Positions 12,366 through 23,847 of a stretch of 64,000 nucleotides of DNA are shown piece after piece; position 1 is the first letter of the stretch; each line of letters begins with the position of its first letter. The translations under genes and the position numbers were made by a program. Location: NCBI RefSeq assembly GCF_037975245.1, contig NC_092571.1:25188564-25252563 (forward strand), read 5' to 3'. Below the pieces are notes generated by a model. That model ran no database searches. It had not been told where the DNA came from and was given only the letters and a program-made list of their open reading frames with translations. The DNA comes from Apostichopus japonicus. Taxonomy: Eukaryota > Echinodermata > Holothuroidea > Aspidochirotida > Stichopodidae.

Positions 12366-12840
12366 GTTGACTTATTTCATGCCATTACACTGTATATAGA
12401 CCATATTCTTCTACTACGTGACGTTTAATGCCTTTTTACTGCAGTTGGATACTTGTTCTTTTAATACATGGTGGGTTCTTTTAACTTTGAGTACGGTACG
12501 CTGGTTAGGCAAACAAGCCTCACACCTTAAATAATACTGTAATATGTACGGTCATAATGCAATCCTGCATGTCTGCAGTTAATAACACACTCATACCAGT
12601 CCGGTATATTTTCAACAACAAAATCAACCATGCGTGAGAGCGTCAGTTTTAGTATGAACCCATTGCTTGATAAACGAAGTCAATGTTCTTCCTGGTTGAT
12701 GGAACTTTCTCTATAAATTTCAAAGAACGATTAAGTATAATATCCTTAAAAGCAGCACATTGCGATTTGTGTACAATCTAAACAAACTTACTTAAAATAC
12801 GACTTCAATTTTGTTTTAAGGTTGAGTTAAGGTTATAAAG
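12366..12840. other. 5' flank of the receptor, no gene recognised
   Basis: Noncoding AT-rich sequence between the receptor start at 12365 and the hAT-like transposon. It ends in TAAAG, which is repeated just beyond the far end of that transposon. Confidence 0.45.
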
Positions 12841-14181
12841 CAGGGGCGTATCCAGGATTTTCCAATAGGGGGGGCGCCAGGCATGAATGATCGCCGTCCT
12901 GGGGGATGGGTCTAAGGGGAGGGGTGTACAATTTTTGCTTTCAAAGAAGGGCTGAAATGCAAAATGGTGTCATATGCACGGGCGGCGATCCGTACTTCCG
13001 AGTGGGGGGGGGGGGGATATGACCTTGTTGACTATCTAAGCGTAGCGCCACCATGGGTTGGCGCGAAGCGTACAAGAAAATTTTGGGATTAACAAACCCT
13101 CTAGATGGCCGGAAACGGCACTTCCCGAGGTTTCCAAGCGGCATATACCCAACTTTAAAATAGGGATGTCATGTCCGAAATATCTCATAATCAGGATCCA
13201 AAATACTTTTTTTTTTAATTTCGGGTGTTATTTTGGGAAAATTGCCCCTGTCAATCTTGTTTCAGGCGCAACGTTAGAATGTTCGAGAGCCCTGTTATAT
13301 TATTCGATGAAGAAAATGGCCTCATGCAGGCTATTATAGGCCTATACACATGCAATACACAATTACACATAGTTACATTCCTAGGTACCGATTGCTAGGG
13401 CATCCAGGTGAAACGTGTATTAAGCATTACCCTGGTTACATGAGATTCTCAGCTGTTCGAGGGAACATGTACGTGTGTAGACCTACTATAGGGCCTATAT
13501 GAATACTATGAGGGTGCATATATGTACTATATCAATACCGTGGGCGCAATAATACATTTTGTTGTTATAGGGCCAATGAAGCCTACAGTCAACTATTTTT
13601 GCTTTATAAAGACGCTTTATTTGAAAAGATCGCACTGCGTTTATGGTAGGCGAGAAATGAAGCTAAAAAAGAGCCGTACATTAACGAAGATGCATAAATG
13701 TAGGCATGAAAATATTCTTATCCCTGGCATTTGGTGGGGGGGGGGGATATGGTGCATTACATCCCCTCCACCCATTTTCATGGGGGGATATATCCCCCCT
13801 CCACCCAGGATCGCCGCCCATGGCCATATGTGATCCATTTTTCGACCTTAATAATAAGCAACATTTCCAGTAAATATGGACACAAAATGCACAATTTAGT
13901 ATGGCTGGCATGTCATTTAGTGTTTATAGTGATAATACAAACACAATTACCATCTATGTTTCTAAAACTATTATGCCGCCGAACTTCGCCAGAACCTTTT
14001 TTGGGCAAACAAAAAATAAAGCATACGGGAGGGGGGGGGGGGTTAAGCGATCACCGACATCTCACATAAAGGTCGTCATCAATTTTTTTTTTTTTTTTTT
14101 TTTTTGCTAAACTTTTTTTTTTTTGGTGACGGCCAATAGGGGGGGGCGCGCGCCTGTTGCGCCCCCCTGGATACGCCCCTG
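12841..14181. mobile_element. hAT-like nonautonomous DNA transposon (outer element)
   Basis: Perfect 16-bp terminal inverted repeats, CAGGGGCGTATCCAGG at 12841-12856 and its reverse complement at 14166-14181. TAAAG flanks both ends (12836-12840 and 14182-14186). Five bases is shorter than the eight usual for hAT, so the duplication may be eroded. Subterminal G-rich blocks include GGGTCTAAGGGGAGGGG, shared with the other hAT-like repeats in this window. No transposase is encoded. It is interrupted by a second element. Confidence 0.8.
12977..13822. mobile_element. Nested hAT-like element inside the outer transposon
   Basis: Terminal inverted repeats CACGGGCGGCGATCC (12977-12991) and its near-complement GGATCGCCGCCCATG (13808-13822), one mismatch. 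The flanking octamers GTCATATG (12969-12976) and GCCATATG (13823-13830) differ at one base, as expected of an 8-bp hAT target duplication. The interior has palindromic poly-G/poly-C blocks and no transposase. Confidence 0.8.
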
Positions 14182-14409
14182 TAAAGAGAGAGTTATGAAT
14201 GACCACCCTAAACATTTCGTCACTAAATACTTTGTTCATATACTATATAAACTGACAGGAGGGCGATAATTGGGGGGGGGGGTGATACTGCCCTGCTTCC
14301 GGGGGCAAGTATACAGGAGACTAGAAAAATACGGAGAAGCCCGGGAACATATGAGATGAAAGTAAAGTAATAACATTTTTATCATATATTAATAAATGAA
14401 AATAGACAT

Positions 14410-15070
14410 GATTAAAAAATGGACCCGGTGGAAAAGATGTCCCCGACCTTGCTTTCGACACCTTCAACTATGATATTGTAGAGTATAGTACAGAACTTAA
14501 AAATACCACAATCATCCCGAAAACAAATGGAGAATATTGTATTAAATATGAACGCTGTGGTTTGGGATTTCAAATAGATTTCAATCCTAAAGTAATACAA
14601 ATGATAGACAAAATCACTATCGTCGTAATGAGAGTGGTTTCTGATGTACAAGCATCTTTGTTGGGAGCACCATTGTCAGACGTAATAATTTCTTCAGTAA
14701 TATCACGTGTTCTGGAAGTCGTCACATTGTACCATCATTTTCAGACACGAAATTTCTTTCAGTAGCATCATATGTTATGTTTATTGAAGTCTTGGAAGCG
14801 AAGTCTCCCGCACATGTTTGTCGAATATAGGAGACAGTGTTTATACCATGAGCACCGGGAGGGTAAAACCAAGATGAATTGGATGTAATCCTCAAGGCAG
14901 GTATAACCAATGTCTTATGTGCAACTGCAAGGTTCCTTCCCTGTAGTGAGTCCAACATATACCGTGATATGAATTCCGTCGGTACGTTACTCTGATAGAG
15001 AAATCAAGCCAGTGGGTAAATTCGGAAAAGTTGTTGGAGAAATTGAAACTGAATTCAAATTATTGTTTTA
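14410..15070 (-). pseudogene. Decayed type I-like Ig receptor
   Basis: Minus-strand remains of the third Ig domain, stalk and membrane span, closest to the gene at 11025. Recognisable pieces, 5' to 3' on the minus strand: SVSISPTTFPN near 15040, SNVPTEFIS near 14985, a GAHGIN..S segment near 14850, and a frame-broken membrane-span segment near 14600. The first Ig cysteine of domain 3 has become Tyr and the core Trp has become Arg. Frames are broken several times. The N-terminal domains are not recognisable. It lies between the intact paralogue and the triplicated unit. Confidence 0.75.
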
Positions 15071-15313
15071 ATCATGCGCGCCATTAATTGCTCATGTTAT
15101 CTCGTTTCTTTGTATATGGTGAATAACAATATACTTTAGTGCAATACTGGGAGTAACGTTTCAAGTGAACGATACCTCACAGGACATGTGTAAGGAACGT
15201 GAAGATGGATTTTCAAACCCAAGTTGCGAACTAATGTTCGTAGAAAGCGCCACCATTATGCAGAGTTTTACAGATCAGCTTGTTACCGCAAGTAGGAATT
15301 TCATGCTACATCC

Positions 15314-15316
<3 letters not shown>
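15071..15316. other. Possible remnant of pseudogene N-terminal part, otherwise unassigned
   Basis: This stretch lies where the first Ig domains of the decayed receptor would be, but I could not align it convincingly. No other feature. Confidence 0.3.
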
Positions 15317-15349
<33 letters not shown>

Positions 15350-15353
15350 TATA
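15317..15353. repeat. TA microsatellite at left end of duplication unit 1
   Basis: An alternating TA tract directly abuts the first base of homology with unit 3 (TAAGAATTATATAG). Comparable TA tracts sit at the other unit boundaries. Confidence 0.85.
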
Positions 15354-15663
15354 TAAGAATTATATAGTAACGACAATAACGATTGTCACGTTTGTTATTA
15401 TAAAAAAACTACTGTCATCCTCAGACTAGTTGTCCAATCGACCTTCGACCAGGGTCAATGAGTTGTGATTTTTATTCGTGTCGTGTGCATGTGCTACCAA
15501 TGTAACATTGACAGTATAAACAAATCCTGTATTTCCTACAATACAATTTTTACAAAATAAGGTGAACTTGGACCAACGTGTTGACTTTAGTGTCTCACTT
15601 AGAAGGTAACTTCTTTGAGCATAAACAAACAATAATTTAACTCAAGTTATATACTATGAGAGA

Positions 15664-16504
15664 CAGCGGGGTAGCCAGGAATTTGAATTTGATATGGGGG
15701 AGGGGTCTAAGGGTCCCCCTCCCCTTTGAAATATTTTTGAACAATTGAAGGTCCTTAGATGCGATCTGGTGCAATTTGTTGCCAGTTTCATCATTATCAT
15801 ATCATATCATATTATCAGCAGATTTTGTTTCGTGTTTGAATTCTTTAACATGTTCTTTTACATTTTATATCAGAAAGACAAACATAGTGCACTTTTACAA
15901 TTTTACAGTAGGATGATTCTTGTTTATTGTCCAATGTCGGGACTTTAATACATTTGACGAACTTAACTGATGGACAAAATAAACTTTCATATTTTGTAAG
16001 ACAGCCAGATGTGCAGTGGCATAAAAACAAATATCGTTATCGCAATGTATTAGCAGTGTAATAATTATTTTTAGGAAGTGCGTATCACGTACGATTGCTA
16101 GCTTAGCTTCATAACATGCTGTTCGTGCAACAACTAAGGACGAATCATAGAAAGGATGAGAACGAACGTTGATGACGTCGTTGTGCATACGGTTCGTGAC
16201 ACTCCATCGAGTGCGGTTAGGTAGGCTATATGTATTTTATTACGCAGTGACCAACTGTAGGCTTGTAGTAGGATATAGGCTAAATTTAGCTAATTGCATC
16301 TGCCAAAGTAAGTAAGTAGCTGAATCAGTAGGCCTGAATGTTACTATCATTATAATCGAGTTAACGGAGCTGACGAGTATTCAAGATCAAAAGAGCACTG
16401 ACAAAATCCCATGCTCAAAACACAACAGTTTTAACATTTTTCGACACTGAAATGGGGAGCAGTCGCTCCCCTGCTCCCCCCCCCCCCCCCTGGCTACGTC
16501 CCTG
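15664..16504. mobile_element. hAT-like nonautonomous transposon (unit 1)
   Basis: Ends resemble inverted repeats: CAGCGGGGTAGCCAGG at 15664 and the complement of CAGGGACGTAGCCAGG ending at 16504. The subterminal GGGGGAGGGGTCTAAGGG block is shared with the other hAT-like elements. I see no clear target duplication. Short open frames inside are not transposase. Present at the same place in units 2 and 3. Confidence 0.65.
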
Positions 16505-18505
16505 ATTTCTGTTGCAAGAGATTTCTTTTGCAAGCTATTGGTGTCCCTTTTTCATATAGCATTGTACGCTATGATTCTTTCAAATGGACTTGTTCCGAAT
16601 TACATCTTTACATCACAGAAACTCACATAAACTAAAGCTTACGGAGAATAATTCTCCTCGCCATCGTAAGGTACCGTACGGCCTTATATAGTTCGCAGTA
16701 CATTACACATTACGCTCGGGTGTGTTTGATATACACTGTAGCAGGATATAGTCCTGACAAAACAGTGTCATTTGCAGTCCAAGAATATCTGATGATGTTT
16801 GTTTTGAACTTAGAATGAGTATTTTAAACAGTCAATGTGGTTTTACATGCACCCCAAATTGGCTGAACATCTTGTGATCATGTGCAGTTTTGACTTAAAA
16901 CATTCATGCTATATAAATTACACACTCATGCACACTACGGCTGCACCGTAAAAAGAAGAAGAAGAAGAAAAAAGAGAAGAATATAGGATTACGGGCTTTA
17001 TTAGGCTGTTATAAATGTAATAATACCACAAGAATAGATTGAATTATTGTAAGGTAAAAAGTAAAGGGAATTTGGTACACGGTGGGTGGGCTGCCCATTG
17101 TTTCTACATTGTTCGATAAGAAAATGTTTCATTGAAAAATAGATAAAACTTCCGAAAACTTCATTACGAAATAGATAGAACAACTTCCGAAAACTTGATA
17201 AAGACACACGCAGAGTAATAGTTATGTGACGTCATTACCAAGAAAAGACAGTGATGAAACAAATATATCTAAAGGTGAACCATATGTTGACTGTTTTTGT
17301 TTGTTTGTATAAACTATTCTTATTTACATTGAGTCATCTATCAGCACTGCCTCAGTATCTTAAAAACATATACCTCGTTTACGTCATAAGGACTTGCAAC
17401 TTGACTTACACACCATTTTTGTTTCCTTTTCAGTTAAGGCCATAAAAGCATGCAAACAATATAAACAATGCAGTGAAAATATCTCAATTAGCAGAATCTT
17501 TTATGATAGTGAAGAAGCATGAAACGACTATATAGACAAGATATGCCTAAGGAGGCAACAAAAACAGTACTTTGGTCAACAAGGTAACTGACTCTGTACA
17601 GCATGCGTGTCAACTAATACAGAAGTCGCTATACTTTCGGATTTGCGGCCAAGTGCACTATGGCGTGAAATATGTAAGGCGAAACTAAGTCAAAATAAAC
17701 AACAGTGGTGTATATCACAATGTTAACTATTGTTGGCTCCAAATTATAAAGTTCTAGATATGGCTGAACTTATGAAAAGTATACTTTCCTGGATATTCGA
17801 CCCCGTGAAAAAGAATGTACTGAATTGAGAAAGGGTTTAAGTGTAGGAACAAAACTTTTAGTCAAGTCTGAACATGCACAAGGGACCAGTATTGTATGTC
17901 AGAGACATGCCAATGATGTTAAAGAGGTGACAAGTATGATGATGAACAACTTTCCCAAAACCATTACGAAAAATATTATGACAATTGCGAGATATCAAAG
18001 TTTAAAATTCCTTCAAAATATTTATATAATTATACATATGTGGAGGGGGTGAAATTGAAATGGTTTTTTTTTTTAAATCGTTACAATGTGTATATCCTGT
18101 AATGAAAATGGGTTTTGCGAATACTGATTCTAAAACATTGAAGCACTTAACGTTATCCCATATACTTGCATTGGTTTTGGTTTCAAAATTATTTACATGC
18201 GTCTTGAAAACATTTAAAGAAAAACAAAATGGAATCAAAGGTTTGTACCCCGTGTTTGCTCTATGACATAACAAATCGACGAAATTGCAGCTCCTGTTAC
18301 CACCTTCCACGGACCGCGATGTCTCCCAAACTGAGCAAGATTTCCTTGAGACATTTGACGAAGTTGAACCTTACAAACAACATATTTATTATATTTAGGT
18401 ACAGCATATGTTACCGTTTACCGATCTCCTTCGTTACTTTTTAAGCCAATAACAAAATATATTTGTTAAGGTTATTCGTTCATCTAGATGGATTATGCTA
18501 CTGAA
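16505..18505. other. Intergenic spacer of unit 1 (3' side of type I gene)
   Basis: Noncoding. AATAAA on the minus strand at 18385-18390, about 115 bp past the stop of the type I gene, is a plausible polyadenylation signal. The sites occupied in unit 3 by the U2-headed element (near 16705) and by the LINE (18230/18231) are empty here. Confidence 0.6.
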
Positions 18506-19897
18506 TTATGTTTCTTGGTAAGCATCGTTATCGACCACGACGGCACCATATTCAAGCATATCGGAAGACAGATGTTCAGCGTCTTTTGTAAGTTCCATGT
18601 AGGAGGAATCTGCGGGTCCTTTTTCGTCCTGATCTCCATCTCTCCTGGTGTCATCTGATTGTACGCTTGTCGCATAGTAATATGGGTCGTCATTTGCCTC
18701 TGACGATTGAGTGATAGTCATTTCAACGTCACGTTTACTGGCAGCCGTCTCTTGGTGGTCAGGCTCGTCAGTTTTACTGGCAGCCGTCTTTTGGCGGACA
18801 GGATATACTCGTTGGTATATGAAGAAACCAGTTGTAATCGCTAAAATAATACAAATGATGACCAAAATCACTATGATCGTAATGAAAGGCGTTAATGTAA
18901 CATGATCATTTTCTTCGATAACAACGGATGTTATATTCTTCGCAGTGGCTGTGGCGAGGTGCCCTGCCCTATGTGTCGAACACGAAACAAACTTTAATCC
19001 CTGAACTCCGTCAGGAATCACAAGCAGTGACGAGTTGGTATATTGTGTTATAACGTAGGACCTATTGAAAAAGGACCCGGGTGCTACTGGAACAATTTTG
19101 TCGTTATCGTCAAGTTGAACATACCATGAGATGTATTCCGTGGGCACGTTGGTCTGACATGTATATTCTCTGTTGTCATGAGAACTATTAGACAAAGTTG
19201 TTGGTGAGATTGAAACAGTTAAACTGTTTTCGAGCTCGTAAACTTGGATGGTACAGCTTTCGGTGGAATTCCTACGTTTACAATTTATGCCCTGCTCTCC
19301 CGAGGTATTTACTCGTATGTATTTCGATAACACACGTGAACCCATAAAACCGTGTCTTTGGTCAGCTCCAAGTATTAAGCTCTCTGAAGAGGCCATATTA
19401 AAGTCAATATTTCCACGAGCTGTGCACAAGATTGGAACAATTTCATGCACTATGTAGGATTTATCAGAAATTACTGGGAAGCAATGTATACTTTCGTTTG
19501 ATTTTATATGATGAATTATAACATCATTAATCACGACCTTTGCAAACGGAACATTATTTAAAATAATCTCACACGATAAGTTTGAGGTTGCGAATGGCTT
19601 ACCGTTCCAAATTAATTGACTACTGTTTTGACTCTCAAGTACATTGTCACCAAATCGCAAAGTTATCCGAGTATCCGTTGAGTCATCGTCCTGAACTGTA
19701 GTGGTGCATCCTATAAGTATATCGTTTTTCCCCACGACTACGAACTCCTTGACATCCACTTGGTAAACGTTAGGGCTCTGGTACAGAAAAAGTCTCACGG
19801 GTGCTTCACAGCAAATGGATTGAGTGCAGAAGAATACGGCGTAAATGAATGTGACATAATGAAGGTAAGTGCACGCATCCATACCGACGAAATTCAT
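18506..19897 (-). CDS. Type I Ig-like ITIM receptor, copy 1
   Basis: A 463-residue single-exon receptor. A leader spans about 1-30; Met6 would give a more compact signal peptide. Three Ig-like domains: C64 and C109; C158 and C206 with an extra C215 and no core Trp; C247, W258 and C306. The membrane span lies at about 337-361 without charged residues, so it does not look built to pair with a charged adaptor. The tail carries YYY at 406-408, SSYMEL (Y433) and LEYGAV (Y450), the last two fitting ITIM consensus, plus Y460. A short tail repeat (TAASK at 371 and 385) is visible. By analogy with vertebrate ITIM receptors it would recruit SH2 phosphatases and inhibit the cell. That role and its ligand are inferred. 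All three tandem copies are open. Confidence 0.88.
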   Translation of the reverse strand: MNFVGMDACTYLHYVTFIYAVFFCTQSICCEAPVRLFLYQSPNVYQVDVKEFVVVGKNDILIGCTTTVQDDDSTDTRITLRFGDNVLESQNSSQLIWNGKPFATSNLSCEIILNNVPFAKVVINDVIIHHIKSNESIHCFPVISDKSYIVHEIVPILCTARGNIDFNMASSESLILGADQRHGFMGSRVLSKYIRVNTSGEQGINCKRRNSTESCTIQVYELENSLTVSISPTTLSNSSHDNREYTCQTNVPTEYISWYVQLDDNDKIVPVAPGSFFNRSYVITQYTNSSLLVIPDGVQGLKFVSCSTHRAGHLATATAKNITSVVIEENDHVTLTPFITIIVILVIICIILAITTGFFIYQRVYPVRQKTAASKTDEPDHQETAASKRDVEMTITQSSEANDDPYYYATSVQSDDTRRDGDQDEKGPADSSYMELTKDAEHLSSDMLEYGAVVVDNDAYQET

Positions 19898-21875
19898 ATT
19901 GCTACCAATAGAAGAAATATTCCTTTACCGTTGTGAATCTTCGATCATCAATCCGACCAGTTTTTGTTTCAATTGTGTTGATTAAGTCATTCAATGATGA
20001 TGATGAACTGATCAGTGAAGTTAGGCCAACATAATCCTGTGCTGGATTCTTAATATGCCTCACATGAATAGAAAGGTATTAACTAATATATCGCAGAGGT
20101 CTGTTCGATGATGTTGTGTATAGGTGTGCAGGCTTTTTGAGAGTCGTGTGAACCACGCGTCAGGATGCAGTTCTGGTTAGTGCAAATACTTCCTTGTACA
20201 CACAAGCAAAGACCAAAAACAAAACAAACTCAAAATTGAAACCGTTTGAACTGTAGTGGTGTTAAATTCTACCTGGCAATGTTTTGGTACTTACTCCCGT
20301 GACAGAGGTGTGAGTCATCGTTCCTGTCTCTGTTTCTCCGAGGTCCAAACATGTGGTTTTAGTAGATTGCGCGGGATGTTAATTGAGTCCCAATTAAGCT
20401 GTTATTTATGTTAAATGTTACCTCGTTTTCTGGCCAGTATCTCTTTATATTCTTTTTAGTATGTCCAGATTGACTAAGGGTTTTCTTGTTTCTGTTAATT
20501 TAACTGGATTTTTAAGGGTTTAACAGGTTTTTATATCAATACGTTCGTGATTGGGTCGCCGATTGCGTAGGGAAGAGAAGGCCTACAAAGCTTTTCTTTG
20601 TTGCTTCCATCATAGTGCTTAACGTAAAAAGAACTGCCGAAAGTAGTGGTGGAAACCAAGTCAAATTTATCGATGTAGAATAAGAGTTTTGTGTCACCGT
20701 TGTAAGGGTGAGTGTTGATTTGATATTTGTCACATTCTATCGCAAGAAATCTAATTATTATCTTGATGTTAATATGTAATTCTTTATCGAATCTTATGAC
20801 TCTGTATCAATGAAGCTGTCTGTAGCTTTTCAATGATATACTTGGTATAGGGGTTCCACGAATGTTATCGTTAGAAATTTGGGACTCGTGAGAACGTATA
20901 TTTTCTTTCAATGATCATATCCTTACTTATTTCAATGATCATATCCTTAACATTTTTTGTCCTAGAAATGATGTACGTATGTTGATATCATGTTAAAGTT
21001 TATTTATCATTCCCATGGATCGTAATTTTAGATTATTCTTGTTGTAACAGTGCTCATGTTAGGATAGGTAAATGTGCCATTACATAATAGGTGTGGGTTG
21101 AAGTGCCTGGCATTTTTGTTTGTCAAAATGGCGGCGCACTTTCAGTATTATTAAGTGGGAATATCAAAGTGTTGTGTTGGTTCTCAATGCATGAATTCTG
21201 CTACGGTATACGTTAATATGTGTTGGCTGGGATTGCAAGGTGTTAAAACTTATTTAATTGTTTGATTAAATGTTTTTGATTAAAGACTATGCTTTATGAC
21301 AGAGTTTTGTAAAGTTATGTAAGATTTGTACTGTTTGTTATTCAACTGAACTAAATTGTTGTGACTTTGGATTCAACCGGACGCAGATTATATAATTTTC
21401 AGTAAAGAGACATAGACTGTAAACTGGTATATATTTAATTCAAACAGGTTTGGTGTAAGTTCTCCTCTACCTTGGGTATCTACCAACCATGATGTTTGCC
21501 ATTTGCTGAAGTCAAAACCTTGTATCTATTTTTAGCCTGGTGAGTTATCATGTCAAGGGTCAAGTGTAAACGTTGTAAATAAAGCTTCTTTTCCGTTCAT
21601 ACAGATCCATGCAGTTTTACTCTGTGCATGTTATCATTGATACTGATGTTTTCTGAGAGTTATATTACATGAACCGAAGGAGAATTGTTATGTTGATATT
21701 TAGAAACTTAGAAGAGAGTTAAACTAGAAAGTGTGAAGTATTTATATTATTTGTTTGCATACTAATGAGGTCATATTGCATATTCATATCATTTTAAGTG
21801 TTTTAAGTGTTCATTATGTTTTATTTTCTCATCTTATGATTTGTTCTGTATGTTGTTTTACAGAGGCTGTTTTAT
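19898..21875. other. Intergenic region of unit 1, missing from unit 3
   Basis: Noncoding 5' flank of the type I gene. From about 20254 on, this sequence and the following SINE (to about 22255) are absent from unit 3. A short doubled motif, TTTCAATGATCATATCCTTA, occurs at 20908 and 20930. No gene recognised. Confidence 0.55.
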
Positions 21876-22135
21876 TGTATGTATGTATGTATGTATGTAT
21901 GTATATGTGATCTTCCCGCAAGCAGGAACTCGCGAAAGAAGCCATGGAGGCTTGTAGACTCGCAAGCTGACCGAAGCCAATCTCTCGGCACACATTCATT
22001 TAACGTCCATGTGGGGAAGTTGTTATTGAACAACACCCTTGCCAGACGACACACATTGCTGTCGGCGGGGAATCGAACCGGGGATCTCATGACTGGGAGA
22101 CGCCGGCGTTAACCACTAGGCTATACACTCCGCCT
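21876..22135 (-). mobile_element. tRNA-derived SINE (unit 1)
   Basis: Read on the minus strand: a tRNA-like head with A box (TAGCCTAGTGGTTAACGCC) and B box (GGTTCGATTCC), then the shared body with CTTCGGTCAGCTTGCG and GCGAGTTCCTGCTTGCGGGA, and a TACA tetranucleotide tail. The tail length differs between units 1 and 2. The head lacks a proper anticodon arm and is fused to the body, so it is a SINE, not a tRNA gene. Confidence 0.88.
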
Positions 22136-22403
22136 TATTGTAAGAATAGATTGATTCAACCGCAGCTACTGGTGTCTACAGCTACTGGTGTCTTCTCTCA
22201 TTCGTTTGACTGTCCACTCCTTTTCTTAAGCCTTTTGGGTCCATTTCAGAACTTCTTCTTTTTTTTTTTTAAAGCAAGTGGTGGAAGTGACTTGCATTTA
22301 ACAGGCTACGTCCATTTACGTCATTTCACGTGATTAATCTGTAATACAACTAATTAGGAAGGTCTCTGAATATGGTTAGTCACTTGCGTGCAGACATTTT
22401 TTT

Positions 22404-22777
22404 CAGTGGCGTAGGAAGGTACTTTTGAGTGGGGGGGGGGCTGAAGACTGATGGCCGGCCTGGGGGAGGGGTCTAAGGGGAGGGGGTGTCCCCCTCCCCT
22501 TTGGATTTTTTTTTGCATTTCCAGGTGGCCTCAGATGCAATTTGGTGCAATATAGCACACTTCAACACCCACTCCATTTTGTAAAGAATTTTGCATTTTC
22601 TCCTGGCCTTAGATGCAATTTGGTGCTTCAAATGAGATTTTTTTCTCATTTGGAAATGAAAAAGGGGTTTTCTGACTTGCGGAGCGGGGGGGACGGAACG
22701 ATACTTCCGCCCCCCATATTTTTCACTGGGGGGGGGGCTAGCGCCCCCCAGCCCCCTCCCCGGTTCCTACGCCCTTG
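22404..22777. mobile_element. hAT-like MITE (unit 1)
   Basis: Inverted ends CAGTGGCGTAGGAAGG and the complement of CAAGGGCGTAGGAACCGG. Flanked by CATTTTTTT on both sides, an 8-9 bp target duplication, as hAT elements make. The interior has the GGGTCTAAGGGGAGGGGG palindromic block. No coding capacity. Confidence 0.82.
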
Positions 22778-22794
22778 CATTTTTTTCAATTGAA

Positions 22795-23394
22795 ATGGGA
22801 TTGTGTGGATTAACATCTAGGTATATACTGAGTAGCCAACGGTCATCATCAATTTGGCATTACAGGAGCATTCGAGATCTTAAGAAAGTTTCGGTTATAG
22901 GAACATTACTAGAAGTCAGTTTTGTTTCCGTACACTATGACATATCAATACTTTAATTCTAAGTTAATCCTCTAGAGGAGGGTTGCTCCGTCTAATATTC
23001 TTAAGGAAACCACTTAATTAATTGTGTCCCATACACCGACAGCCAGCAAACTATTATATAAAGCCAGATCTGGGATTTCGGTAAGGGGTTTCCATGCAGT
23101 AAAACAAACATGTTTTGTTGCGTTATTAGAACGTATATAAAATGGATTAACATTTAGGTATAAACTGAGTAGTCAACGCCATCATCAATTTGGCATTACA
23201 GCAGCATTCGAGATTTTTAGAAATTTCGGTTATAGGAACATTACTAAAACTCAATTTTGTTTCCGTACACTATGACATATCAATACTTTAATTATAAGTT
23301 AATCCTTTAGAGGAGGGTTGCTACCGTGCAATATTCTTAAGGAAACCACTTAATTAATTGTGTCCCATACACCGACAGTCAGCAAACTATTATC
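22795..23394. repeat. Spacer duplicated within units 1 and 2
   Basis: A roughly 250-bp stretch starting TGGATTAACATCTAGGTATA at about 22806 recurs at about 23142 with a few substitutions; the offset is about 336-345 bp. Unit 3 has only one copy (50098-50345). Either units 1 and 2 inherited a local duplication or unit 3 lost one copy. Noncoding. Confidence 0.8.
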
Positions 23395-23553
23395 TGTGGG
23401 CCTTTTGGCTAAAATCATGTGTAGTATCTGTTCCCTTTCGAGGGGAATGGTGATGTACACCCGACGATGATCACAAAGTCACAGTCCCGATGCAAGGGTT
23501 CTGGGGTTGAGAGCGGATCAGTCGTTCGATAGTTTGGTTTTCGTGCCCAGTAG
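23395..23553 (+). mobile_element. U2-headed short retroelement (unit 1)
   Basis: Starts with GGGCCTTTTGGCTAAAATCA and TGTGTAGTATCTGTTCCC, matching the 5' end and branch-site region of U2 snRNA, then continues with the family body (GATGATCACA, CAGTCCCGATGCAAGG, GAGCGGATCAGTCGTTCG). The 3' hairpin present in the copies at 43655 and 50347 has been lost by a deletion. Confidence 0.78.
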
Positions 23554-23847
23554 TATTATCGTTGGGCCGTGGAAGTTTTCCAAATTCGGACATCTTATAT
23601 ACAGTTTGCGAACCTTGTGGATGGAAATCCAAAGTAAATTTAATGTTTGCAAGTCGTTCATGAACCCGGAGCAACGATTATGAGGGGTAGGGTTCTGGTG
23701 GCTCAATTAGCAAGGGATGTCCTGGGTCGTGACAGCTTGCGGACAGCTATTCTATACTTTTCTATATGCCTATTATTTTCGTATCAACACCTATAGTATT
23801 GTTTTATCAGTGAAAGGATCTTCTGATACTGCATAAGAAGCTTCCAT

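Noticed and set aside
15845-16188. Two small open frames (61 and 97 codons) repeated in all three units
   Set aside because: They lie inside the hAT-like element and are kept only because the DNA is duplicated. There are no protein features.
18002-18310. 102-codon minus-strand frame repeated in unit 2 and partly in unit 3
   Set aside because: In unit 3 it is split by the LINE insertion. Composition is low complexity and no domain was recognised.
22067-22135. Functional tRNA gene on the minus strand
   Set aside because: A and B boxes are good, but the head runs into a SINE body and tetranucleotide tail and the copy recurs with that body.
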